A stretch of 7,604 nucleotides of DNA from Microcaldota archaeon (GTDB lineage: Archaea; Micrarchaeota; Micrarchaeia; Anstonellales; Bilamarchaeaceae). The stretch lies in the NCBI GenBank assembly GCA_023247345.1, contig JAHFGR010000053.1:1-7604 (forward strand). The letters are read 5' to 3'. A model generated the notes under the pieces. That model did not search any database. It was not told the origin of the DNA and was given only the letters and a program-made list of their open reading frames with translations. The position numbers and the translations under genes were made by a program. Shown here piece by piece: positions 1 to 6,716 of the stretch (the first letter of the stretch is position 1; every line of letters starts with the position of its first letter).

Positions 1-1352
1 AGCTTGCGACATTTGATCTTTTTGTAAGAAAGCTGCCAAATGAAAGAAATTATCTGATTGCCTGCGGCTTAGAAGAAGCACTAGAATACTTGCAAACGCT
101 GCATTTTACTGAAGAACAAATTGCATACGTAAGAACCTTACCAGAATTTGCCGATGCTCCAGAAGCATTTTTCGAAAAATTGCGAACGTTCAAATTTACT
201 GGAGATGTTTGGGCAGTAAAAGAAGGCACGCCTGTTTTTGGCAATGAACCGATTATTGCAATTCGCGCTCCTTTATTCCAGGCGCAGTTAGCAGAAACTT
301 ATCTTCTTACATTACTTGGATCGCGCACAATGTTTGCTTCTAAAGCTAGCCGCATAGTTGACACTGCAACGCCTGCGAGCGTTATGGAATTTGGAACGCG
401 AAGATCGCATGATCCTGAGGCGGCAATTGCGTGCGCGCGTGCTGCATTTATCGCTGGTTGCAGGGGTACAAGCAATGTTGAATGTGGAAAAAGATACGGG
501 ATTCCAGTGATGGGAACAATGGCGCATGCCTTTGTAATGAGCTTTGATTTCGAGCTCGATGCATTTCGCGCTTATGCAAAGGCATTTCCTAAGAATACTG
601 TTCTGCTTGTTGACACCTATGACATTGAACGAGGCATAAAGAACGCAATTATTGTTGCAAAAGAAATGGCATTGCGCAACGGGCGATTAAAAGGAATTCG
701 CATTGATTCTGGCGATCTTGCTGAAGAATCGAAAAAAGCGCGCCGCTTATTGGATGCTGAAGGCTTCTCAGATGTTAAAATTATTCTATCAAATGATTTG
801 AATGAGATTACTATTTCTGATTTAAGAGCAAAGAGCGCTCAGTTCGATGCTGTTGGCGTTGGCACAATGCTCGCTACTTCGCATGATGCGCCTCATCTTG
901 GAGTAGTATACAAATTAGCTGAATTGGAATATGGCGGAATTGTAAAACCTTGCATAAAAATAAGCGAGGGAAAAACAACGCTTCCCGGACTTAAACAAGT
1001 TTATCGCTATGTTGAAGGTGACAAAATTGCCAAAGATGAAATATGTTTGGCAGCAGAAACCCGCGAAGGTGCAATACCACTTTTAGAAAAGGTAATGGAA
1101 AACGGCGAGTTAGTTAAACCACTTCCAAAAATCGAGGCGATTCGAGATTATGCCCGAAAGCAACGCGATATACTACCGCATGCGCTTCGCGGATTATTTC
1201 ACGCTGATTATTCTGTTGAAATTTCACCTCGATTAGGTATGCTCCAGGCTCACCTTATCAAAGAGGCGCAGGAAAGAAAAACTCTAGTACTAGCTGCACC
1301 GCAAGTTGTTCACGCTCCTAATAATCCGAGAAAATTGGGGGTGAAAACATGA
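1..1352 (+). CDS. pncB: Nicotinate phosphoribosyltransferase, 5' partial
   Basis: This cytosolic enzyme joins nicotinate to PRPP, with ATP hydrolysis, to give nicotinate mononucleotide in the Preiss-Handler NAD route. The frame is already open at the window edge (first full codon at base 3). The upstream residues ATFDLFVRKLP and CGLEEALEYL match the family N-terminus, so the TTG at 90 is internal and roughly 25-30 residues are missing. Visible motifs are GTRRSHDPEAA (bases 393-425), GTMAHAF with the presumed phosphorylated histidine codon at 525-527, DTYDIERGIKNA, GIRIDSGDL (693-719) and a VGVGT phosphate-binding loop. The 449 visible residues agree with the longer bacterial/archaeal form. 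Its stop lies in an ATGA shared with a tiny ORF, and pncA begins 49 nt later. Arginine codons are mostly CGN (about 20 of 29 by hand count), unlike the genes downstream of pncA. The family call is firm; the true start is outside the window. Confidence 0.95.
   Translation, partial: LATFDLFVRKLPNERNYLIACGLEEALEYLQTLHFTEEQIAYVRTLPEFADAPEAFFEKLRTFKFTGDVWAVKEGTPVFGNEPIIAIRAPLFQAQLAETYLLTLLGSRTMFASKASRIVDTATPASVMEFGTRRSHDPEAAIACARAAFIAGCRGTSNVECGKRYGIPVMGTMAHAFVMSFDFELDAFRAYAKAFPKNTVLLVDTYDIERGIKNAIIVAKEMALRNGRLKGIRIDSGDLAEESKKARRLLDAEGFSDVKIILSNDLNEITISDLRAKSAQFDAVGVGTMLATSHDAPHLGVVYKLAELEYGGIVKPCIKISEGKTTLPGLKQVYRYVEGDKIAKDEICLAAETREGAIPLLEKVMENGELVKPLPKIEAIRDYARKQRDILPHALRGLFHADYSVEISPRLGMLQAHLIKEAQERKTLVLAAPQVVHAPNNPRKLGVKT
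1337..1344 (+). promoter_or_regulatory. Shine-Dalgarno-like GGGGGTGA before a tiny ORF
   Basis: GGGGGTGA sits inside the last codons of pncB, four bases before the ATG at 1349. It can pair with the 16S tail through one G-U pair. It gives the 18-codon ORF its own ribosome binding site, which is the main reason to take that ORF seriously. It could also be chance within the pncB coding sequence. Confidence 0.4.
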
Positions 1353-1405
1353 ACATTAGTTTGAGCACGGCTCAGATCAGTTCATTTTTCGAGGTGGAAA
1401 AATGA
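1349..1405 (+). CDS. Putative 18-residue leader or coupling peptide
   Basis: This tiny ORF (MNISLSTAQISSFFEVEK) exactly bridges pncB and pncA. Its ATG overlaps the pncB stop as ATGA (1349-1352), and its stop overlaps the pncA start as ATGA (1402-1405). A GGGGGTGA lies four bases upstream. The arrangement would let ribosomes pass from pncB to pncA without scanning an untranslated gap, and could serve as a regulatory leader. It begins with the same bases (atgaacat) as pncA, so it might be a relic of a duplicated pncA start. No conserved domain can be judged at this length. Whether it is translated is an inference from layout alone. Confidence 0.35.
   Translation: MNISLSTAQISSFFEVEK
1362..1374 (+). 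other. Small hairpin in the pncB-pncA spacer
   Basis: TGAGC (1362-1366) and GCTCA (1370-1374) are perfect inverted repeats around a three-base loop, ACG, with one possible extra T-G pair outside. The stem is short and has no following U-run, so it does not look like an intrinsic terminator. It lies inside the 18-codon ORF between two ribosome binding sites. It could influence reinitiation on pncA, or it may be chance. Confidence 0.25.
1391..1397 (+). promoter_or_regulatory. Ribosome binding site of pncA
   Basis: GAGGTGG ends four bases before the ATG at 1402 and is a strong match to the anti-Shine-Dalgarno sequence. It fixes the pncA start. No other start codon occurs in that frame between the upstream in-frame stop at 1357-1359 and the ATG at 1402. 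Confidence 0.75.
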
Positions 1406-2160
1406 ACATCTTGATTTGGAATGTGGATACGCAAGAAGATTTTATACGCGCAAATGGCGCGCTTTCCGTACCTGGTGCTGATGAAATAATTCCGAATTTA
1501 GCTAGAATATTTAGAACAGCTGAACAAAATAGTATAAAAATTCTTGGCTCAGCAGATGACCATAATGATGAAAGCAGAGAATTTGCAAAGAATGGCGGAT
1601 TATTTCCGGATCATTGCAAGCGTGGCACCACCGGGCAATTACATATTCCAGAAACAATTCTTGGCAAAGAGCGAGTTGGAATCGTTAGATGGGATAAACG
1701 CTATGGCGAGCGCGAACTTGTAGAACTTTTTGCAAAGCCACAGGTGATCCTAACTAAAGACGACAACGATGTTTTCACTAGTCCCCATACTGAGGCACTT
1801 TTAAAAACTGTTGTACCTAATAGTAGGACATATGTAATTGGTGTTGCAACTGAATATTGTGTTGCATGCGCAGTTCGAGGCTTAGCAAAATGGATTCAAA
1901 GAGAAGAAAATGGTTGCGAAGTCGTGCTTGTAACTGATGCAATAAAAGAAATTACTGCAGATGGCAAGCAGAAAGCATTTGAAGAATTTCGAGCGCTTCG
2001 CGTAAAATTTGCAACAACTGCAGAAGCAATTCGTGATATTGAAATGCTAACAGAAAGAAGAAGTGGTCCATTGCCAATTGCTTTAGGCAGTAGGCAGGAT
2101 GCTGTAGGCAGGATGGTAGAAACTAGAACTGAAAGACCAAAAGGAAAAATTTTGAGATGA
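1402..2160 (+). CDS. pncA: Nicotinamidase (isochorismatase-like hydrolase)
   Basis: This enzyme deamidates nicotinamide to nicotinate, feeding the PncB step encoded just upstream. The catalytic triad is readable as Asp9 in VDTQEDF, Lys119 in ILTKDD and nucleophile Cys153 in GVATEYCVACAVRGL. The metal site is readable as Asp52 and His54 in the ADDH segment and His71 in FPDHCKRGTTG. The position of the third histidine in M. tuberculosis PncA is occupied by Glu60 (SREF), like the glutamate ligand described for S. pneumoniae PncA. At 252 residues it is longer than most relatives (about 180-215). The core ends near residue 216 and is followed by a basic 36-residue tail rich in Arg that includes a short DNA repeat. 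All seven arginines in that tail are AGA/AGG, whereas the core uses mostly CGN. The stop is 13 nt before the next gene. The family is firm; nicotinamide as substrate is strongly supported by the neighbours. Confidence 0.93.
   Translation: MNILIWNVDTQEDFIRANGALSVPGADEIIPNLARIFRTAEQNSIKILGSADDHNDESREFAKNGGLFPDHCKRGTTGQLHIPETILGKERVGIVRWDKRYGERELVELFAKPQVILTKDDNDVFTSPHTEALLKTVVPNSRTYVIGVATEYCVACAVRGLAKWIQREENGCEVVLVTDAIKEITADGKQKAFEEFRALRVKFATTAEAIRDIEMLTERRSGPLPIALGSRQDAVGRMVETRTERPKGKILR
2084..2115 (+). repeat. TAGGCAG heptamer repeat in the pncA tail
   Basis: TAGGCAG occurs at 2084-2090, 2091-2097 and 2105-2111, all in register with a period of 7. The longer unit GTAGGCAGGATG is perfect at 2090-2101 and 2104-2115, a 14-base period. 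It lies inside the extra C-terminal tail of pncA and reads as LGSRQDAVGRMV in frame. In another frame the repeat places TAG stops, so slippage here could have changed where the gene ends. Confidence 0.75.
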
Positions 2161-2177
2161 AGAGGTTGCTACTATGA
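2157..2177 (+). other. Six-codon ORF bridging pncA and the next gene
   Basis: ATG at 2157 overlaps the pncA stop as ATGA. It reads MKRLLL and stops in an ATGA that shares the start of the 705-codon gene (2174-2177). This copies the layout seen between pncB and pncA. At six codons it may well be chance, and it is recorded because the pattern occurs at two consecutive junctions. Confidence 0.2.
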
Positions 2178-4291
2178 CAAAAAGAACTAGACATAGGATA
2201 GAAGGAGCTGGTGCTAGAGTTGATGCTACAGTTGGTTCTAGAACGGGCAGGAAAAAACCACCCAAAGCAGAAGTGCTCACAGATACTTTAAACGCAATAA
2301 GAAAGGCACTTGAAGATTTTCAAAAAGTTTCAAAACAAGCATTTGATAATTTCGAGAGAAGATTAGAGAAAAGGCCATTTGAAGAAAGTGAAGAAGGTGG
2401 CAAGCAAACAAGGTATTGGGACGATAGATTAGGTGATCTTGTTTTATATAAAGAAGGACTTGCTTGGTTTGGCGAAGGAGAAGGTTGTGATGAAAAACCT
2501 ATTGGAAAACCAGAGGATTATATTGGAGTTAGGGATGATTATCAGAAGCTAAAGGATTTTCTAGCTAATTTATTAAAGAGAGGACGAATCTATAAAGGAA
2601 TTAATGGGGTAGGTGATACTAGCGGAGAAACAAACACTGCTGATTATGTAATTTGGATGTATAAGTATTCTCAGAATGAAAAATTCAAAAGAAATGTTGA
2701 AAGAGCAGTTGTTGAATTGCTAAGTAAAGAATTAGCAAGAGAATTTGCACCGCTTGATATTGAAACAGAACTTAGGAAGCTTGAGGCGGATTACCAACCA
2801 CCTTGGTTTCATCCTGTAGGTGGTTTAAATGATGCGTTATCACGTGTTGGACTACAGTATGAAGTTGAAAGCGAAGATGATAGAAAATTTAAAGCATATT
2901 TCATTCAAGAAATGGAAAAAACAGAAAGACCAATTACAAAAGACGAGTATATCAGAGGTTTTGGAGGGGCAGAAGAGGACAAGATAAGAGATTACGAAAC
3001 AGGCGAACCAGCTAAAAGATACAAGGTATGCCATTACGAAGAAACGTCGCCAGAATTCAAAGCTGCTTTGAAAGAAGGATATATAAGAAAACAAGCAAAA
3101 ACAGCAGCAGTGAGAAAATTCACGCCTCAATTTAATACGTTGGTTGGATTGCTTGATGTTGTTATAAACTTAGGAAAACAAGATAATGGATTTGCAACTA
3201 TTTATGAAATTCTAGAACAAAAAGCAAGACAAGGGTATTTCAAGGATGCACCTGATCTGATTTATAATTTCAGTGCAGTAAATATATATAATTATGTACT
3301 GTTTGCATTAACTGCACTGCAAAAAGGAAAGGAACTAAGAGAATTTTGGCTTGTCAATATCAGAAATGATAATAATACAAAAAGATTACTTGCTTCTGTT
3401 AATGGTTTGTTGACATGTTACGAATCAAAAGAAGAAAGAAAAAATGAAATTCCAGCAATATTAAAGGCACTACAAGAACGCGGCTATGACGTAGACAGAA
3501 CACAACAGTATAGCGCAATAGGATTTATTTTTGATGAGAATCTAGCTGATAAGATACTTGATCATATCGGTTTCATGTGTTTTGATAGACTACGATTTGA
3601 GAGAGGAGCATTCTACCATCTAGACAAAGAGAAAGGCACGTTAGATTTCTTAGTTGATAAAACTGCGAATAATGGATTATACCAATTCAGGTCATTGAGA
3701 TATACTGTTCAAGGTGCGAGCGAACTAACTGCGACATACGATTTAAGCGAAGATAGATTAGATGGCAACGTTGAGCTTGAATCTACTGTTCGCACTTATT
3801 TTGACCAAGTAGGATACGAGATGACAAAGGATGTTTTCGTAACCTCCTTAGAAGGGAGAAAAATTGAAGGGGAAACTCTAGTAGTGCAAGCAGGCGAAGC
3901 AAGTCTAGAAGGAAAGTATGAAGGCATTGTTGGATTAAACCATACACCATTTGGATTTGTTTATGATCAGACAACAGATACAATTTTACTAGCAGAACCT
4001 TTTGATTCCAGAACTGTAATTTTTGGAGTAGGTAAAGGCAGTGTGGATAGAAGAATGGGCGTTGGAAAAATAAAAGCTAAGATAGATGCTGCGAAATTCA
4101 AAACCTTAGCAGATATTGGAACGAGAGTAAATGAAATTGTTGCTGAAAAGAAAAAGCACGGGTATATGGGAGACTCACTATATGCTCTAGATGGGAAATT
4201 ATCTGATGAGATTGCAGTACATTTAGCAAGAGTAGTATCAGTAATATTAGTAAAAAGAGGAGATGGGATTTGGAATAAAGAAGTGAAATGA
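2174..4291 (+). CDS. Unknown 705-residue protein in the NAD operon
   Basis: I do not recognise this protein. It starts at the ATG preceded seven bases upstream by AGAGGT. The first 31 residues are basic and rich in Gly, Arg and Lys and look disordered. Residues 35-70 are a charged, probably helical or coiled segment. Residues 120-390 look mostly alpha-helical. Residues about 505-635 look beta-rich, with alternating Val, Ile, Phe and Gly (for example EGIVGLNHTPFGFVYD and TVIFGVGKG). The last 70 residues look helical. There is no signal peptide and no convincing membrane segment (362-382 is only mildly hydrophobic). Only four cysteines are present. I found no Nudix box and no adenylyltransferase HxGH or ISxTxxR motif, so there is no sign that it fills the missing NaMN adenylyltransferase step. 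Arginine is almost always AGA/AGG. It overlaps nadK by four bases, so tight co-expression with NAD salvage is likely, but its job is unknown. Confidence 0.85.
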   Translation: MTKRTRHRIEGAGARVDATVGSRTGRKKPPKAEVLTDTLNAIRKALEDFQKVSKQAFDNFERRLEKRPFEESEEGGKQTRYWDDRLGDLVLYKEGLAWFGEGEGCDEKPIGKPEDYIGVRDDYQKLKDFLANLLKRGRIYKGINGVGDTSGETNTADYVIWMYKYSQNEKFKRNVERAVVELLSKELAREFAPLDIETELRKLEADYQPPWFHPVGGLNDALSRVGLQYEVESEDDRKFKAYFIQEMEKTERPITKDEYIRGFGGAEEDKIRDYETGEPAKRYKVCHYEETSPEFKAALKEGYIRKQAKTAAVRKFTPQFNTLVGLLDVVINLGKQDNGFATIYEILEQKARQGYFKDAPDLIYNFSAVNIYNYVLFALTALQKGKELREFWLVNIRNDNNTKRLLASVNGLLTCYESKEERKNEIPAILKALQERGYDVDRTQQYSAIGFIFDENLADKILDHIGFMCFDRLRFERGAFYHLDKEKGTLDFLVDKTANNGLYQFRSLRYTVQGASELTATYDLSEDRLDGNVELESTVRTYFDQVGYEMTKDVFVTSLEGRKIEGETLVVQAGEASLEGKYEGIVGLNHTPFGFVYDQTTDTILLAEPFDSRTVIFGVGKGSVDRRMGVGKIKAKIDAAKFKTLADIGTRVNEIVAEKKKHGYMGDSLYALDGKLSDEIAVHLARVVSVILVKRGDGIWNKEVK

Positions 4292-5184
4292 TGAACACCT
4301 CGAAGATAATAATTGTTCCAAAATTAAGCAAGTACACGCTTGATATGGCAAAATACAAATTAACTTCAGATCAGCTTGCTGAAAAATATAGAAGAGAAGG
4401 TATTGATATTGAAAGAATACTTGGCAGCCATGCAAGACAAGAAGAGGCGTTAAGTGCACTAAAAAGTCTTTTTACAGCAGAACAATTTATTTCCAGAGAT
4501 GAATTAACAAGAGAAGTTGCAGCAAGAGCAGAGTTAGTAATTGCCCTTGGAGGAGATGACCATCTTAAGTTTGTTTCGCATTTTGTTGATGCCACTCCAA
4601 TAATGGCAGTTAATTCTGACCCAGTATTAAGCAATGGCGGCTTGGCGTATTTTGTTGCTTCGGGATTTGAAACAGTATTAAGAAGATTGGAAAATGAACA
4701 ATTTGATATTGAAGAATGGGCAAGATTAGAAGCTATGCTTAATGGTTCATCTGTCGGATTAGCTACATCTGAATTCTTCTTAGGCGAAGACAGAAGAAGA
4801 GATATGTCAAGGCATATCTTGGAATTTGATGGAGCAAAAGAGGAACAAAGATGCTCTGGACTACTTGTTGTAACTGGTGCTGGTAGTAGCGGATGGTATG
4901 ATGCTGCTGGCAGATTTTTGCATTCTGAAGGAGATAAATTTTCGCCAAAGGCAAAACATGCAAGATTCTTGATTACTGAGCCGTTTGGCGGAAGAGTAAC
5001 AGAATATTCGATGGTTAAAGGCACTTTAGAGATAGGCCAAGAACTAGTTGTTCACTCATTAAACGATTCTAGAGGAGTTTTAACCAATGATTCAATAGAA
5101 GAACAAGAATTTAATCGCGGGACTAAGGCAGTTATCAGAATCGCCGATACACCATTAGGGGTTGTTAATATGGGAGCTGGATAA
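4288..5184 (+). CDS. nadK: NAD kinase, NADK2-like, with GGDD motif
   Basis: This is a probable NAD kinase, which phosphorylates NAD to NADP. The N-terminus (IIIVPKLSKYTLDMAKY, then SHARQEEAL) resembles human mitochondrial NADK2 and related enzymes. The donor motif is GGDD at residues 88-91, where most relatives have GGDG. It is followed by AVNSDPVLSNGGLAYF (107-122), the usual N-[ST]-D-P segment. SEFFLGE (161-167) corresponds to the NE-type motif. GLLVVTGAGSSGW (191-203) is the counterpart of the TGTGSTAW substrate loop. The end, VVHSLNDSRGVL, is also typical. The start lies in ATGATGA with the previous stop: the ATG at 4288 overlaps by four bases, while the ATG at 4291 has a GTGA four bases upstream, so either could be used. 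The stop is one base before the next gene. NAD as acceptor is supported by family and context; the phosphate donor is uncertain because of the GGDD change. Confidence 0.87.
   Translation: MMNTSKIIIVPKLSKYTLDMAKYKLTSDQLAEKYRREGIDIERILGSHARQEEALSALKSLFTAEQFISRDELTREVAARAELVIALGGDDHLKFVSHFVDATPIMAVNSDPVLSNGGLAYFVASGFETVLRRLENEQFDIEEWARLEAMLNGSSVGLATSEFFLGEDRRRDMSRHILEFDGAKEEQRCSGLLVVTGAGSSGWYDAAGRFLHSEGDKFSPKAKHARFLITEPFGGRVTEYSMVKGTLEIGQELVVHSLNDSRGVLTNDSIEEQEFNRGTKAVIRIADTPLGVVNMGAG
5172..5176 (+). promoter_or_regulatory. Ribosome binding site of the first GXGXG gene
   Basis: GGGAG inside the end of nadK lies nine bases before the ATG at 5186. It supports that ATG over the in-frame TTG at 5162, which would add eight residues and a 23-base overlap with nadK. 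Confidence 0.55.
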
Positions 5185-5185
5185 T

Positions 5186-5965
5186 ATGCAAGCTAGCGCA
5201 CAACGATTGATGAGGATTAATCCAAGTGTTGCTAGAGCACACCATACTTTTGGGGGATATAAAAAAGAACCAACACAAGAAGTTAGAACAGCAGATATTA
5301 AAGAGAACGAAGTACTTAAGCAGCTGATAGGAGCATGGGAAAGATATGAGTATCAAGTACGCCAGTCACTTATGGAAGAGTATAATGATGCGTTGATTTT
5401 AATCAAAAATATTAATTATTCAAGCAAGGAAGTTGGGTTATTTAGTGTGTTGCTTAAAGAGTTATACGAAAAATTAGATCCACATGATCTGGCTTACTTA
5501 CAATTTGGTCGTAAAGTCGGTTTCTTTTTAAGTGCACTAATAAATAATGGAAGTGAAAGTGATTATAGTATTCACATAGGACATGCTATTAAAGTAGAAT
5601 ATCTTGGCTATAGAAACAATAAAAACATAATAGTAACAGGGAATTCCTATTTTGGTCTTGGACATAATATGCTCAGCGGTAGCATTCAGTTAAATGGAAA
5701 CGGTGGCCATGCTGTTGGAGTCCAAATGCATGGTGGCATTATTATTGTAGAAGGAAACACTCAAGATTCGATTGGCCATTCTATGGAGAATGGCAGGATA
5801 GTAGCAAGGGGTAATGTTGGAGATAAAGTTGGTTTCGGGATGGCGGGTGGAGAGATTTATTTAGAAGGAGATTTTGATGGCATAGGGGATAGAATCCGAG
5901 GTGACAAAATTTTCCACAAAGGAAAATTAATCTGGCCCAAAGAGAGTGGTTTTCATGATGACTAG
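5186..5965 (+). CDS. GXGXG beta-helix protein, paralogue A
   Basis: This is the first of three tandem paralogues of unknown function (259 residues). Residues 1-24 are a variable tail. Residues 25-40 carry the shared motif Y-K-x-E-x-x-Q-x-V-R-x-x-D-x-K-E, followed by Trp51. Residues 60-127 form a helical middle ending in FLSALINNG. Residues 141-148 read GYRNNKNI. Residues 148-238 hold about five roughly 19-residue rungs of the form I-x-V-x-G-N-x(5)-G-x-x-M-x-G-G, followed by IFHKGKLI. The rungs match the GXGXG domain at the C-terminus of glutamate synthase and in FwdC, which in glutamate synthase is a structural right-handed beta-helix. No catalytic residues are evident and there is no signal or membrane segment. 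It starts one base after the nadK stop and overlaps paralogue B. An assembly or scaffold role in NAD metabolism is only an inference. It is not FwdC itself: no other subunit of that complex is nearby and the N-terminal half differs. Confidence 0.87.
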   Translation: MQASAQRLMRINPSVARAHHTFGGYKKEPTQEVRTADIKENEVLKQLIGAWERYEYQVRQSLMEEYNDALILIKNINYSSKEVGLFSVLLKELYEKLDPHDLAYLQFGRKVGFFLSALINNGSESDYSIHIGHAIKVEYLGYRNNKNIIVTGNSYFGLGHNMLSGSIQLNGNGGHAVGVQMHGGIIIVEGNTQDSIGHSMENGRIVARGNVGDKVGFGMAGGEIYLEGDFDGIGDRIRGDKIFHKGKLIWPKESGFHDD

Positions 5966-6716
5966 AACGCAACGATTGACGCGAATTGTACCTGCTACTG
6001 CAATGACCAGAGATTTTGGAGGATATAAAAGAGAAACAGTACAACCAGTTAGAAAAGTTGATTTAAAAGAAAATAAAACAGTTAAGAAACTAAAAGAAGC
6101 TTGGGTAGCTTTTCTAAAGCATGAGATGAACAATGGAATAAACGGGAGTGATTGGTGTGGCAGTGGCGGTGCAGGTAGAGCATATAATCTTACCCTTGAG
6201 ATCACAAAAGACGTTCATTGTACTGCAAAGGACCTAAAACTTTTTTTGGTTGTTTTATCAGAATTTGCTGATATGCCAGAATACTCGCACTGGTATTTCA
6301 GCAGAAGATTGGGAATTTTTTTAAGCGCGTTGATAAACAATGGAAAAGACGACAATTATGTAATTCTGATTAGGAACATTGGTAAAGAAGTGCTAAATGG
6401 CTCTTCAGTAGATGATTTAGGATGGCAGAACACAAAAAATATAACTATTGAAGGAAATGTAGGAATATGTCTTGGCGGCTACATGAAAGCGGGTTTGATT
6501 GTAATTAATGGGAACGCTATAGATAGTTGTGGCTGGAATATGCGAGGCGGAAAAATAATTGTAAATGGAGACGCAGAAGAGATATTAGGTTGGGATATGA
6601 CTGGTGGAGAAATTGAAGTTAATGGTAGGATAAAGGACATATCAGCTTGGGGAGGAAAAATTTATCATAAAGGAAAACTTGTTTTTGATAAGACCTATGG
6701 GGCCGATGAGAAATGA
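5955..6716 (+). CDS. GXGXG beta-helix protein, paralogue B
   Basis: This is the second paralogue (253 residues from 5955), of unknown function. It has the same order: QRLxRI at 6-11 as in paralogue A, the YKxExxQxVRxxDxKE motif at 24-39, Trp50, FLSALINNG near 122-130, GWQNTKNI, then about four rungs such as GGYMKAGLIVINGN and GWDMTGGEIEVNG, ending IYHKGKLV. Its helix appears one rung shorter than those of A and C, and it has a Gly-rich insertion (about residues 60-75, GSGGAG) in the middle part. Starts at GTG 5946, ATG 5955 and ATG 5958 are all possible. I chose 5955 because it places QRL at the same distance from the start as in A. It overlaps the previous gene by 11 bases and has no strong ribosome binding site, suggesting coupled translation. 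The paralogy with A and C is clear; the role is not. Confidence 0.85.
   Translation: MMTRTQRLTRIVPATAMTRDFGGYKRETVQPVRKVDLKENKTVKKLKEAWVAFLKHEMNNGINGSDWCGSGGAGRAYNLTLEITKDVHCTAKDLKLFLVVLSEFADMPEYSHWYFSRRLGIFLSALINNGKDDNYVILIRNIGKEVLNGSSVDDLGWQNTKNITIEGNVGICLGGYMKAGLIVINGNAIDSCGWNMRGGKIIVNGDAEEILGWDMTGGEIEVNGRIKDISAWGGKIYHKGKLVFDKTYGADEK

Noticed and set aside
90..1352. TTG at 90 as the true start of pncB
   Set aside because: The frame is open and family-like upstream to base 3 (ATFDLFVRKLP), so the gene begins outside the window.
1362..1374. Intrinsic terminator between pncB and pncA
   Set aside because: The stem is only five base pairs and is not followed by a U-run; pncA follows at once with a strong ribosome binding site.
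3336..3500. CRISPR array or other interspersed repeats in the AT-rich coding region
   Set aside because: No repeat of 20 or more bases with regular spacing was seen. The A-rich runs are explained by AGA, AAA and GAA codons.
2174..4291. NaMN adenylyltransferase or Nudix enzyme hidden in the 705-residue protein
   Set aside because: No HxGH, ISxTxxR or Nudix-box pattern could be found by eye in the translation.
4371..5024. 217-codon open frame on the minus strand inside nadK
   Set aside because: It lies wholly within a well-supported kinase gene, is Ser/Pro/Leu-rich as expected of an antisense shadow, and has no recognisable domain.
5162..5185. TTG at 5162 as start of paralogue A
   Set aside because: The ATG at 5186 has a GGGAG upstream and directly follows the nadK stop. 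The extra eight residues are not matched in paralogues B or C.
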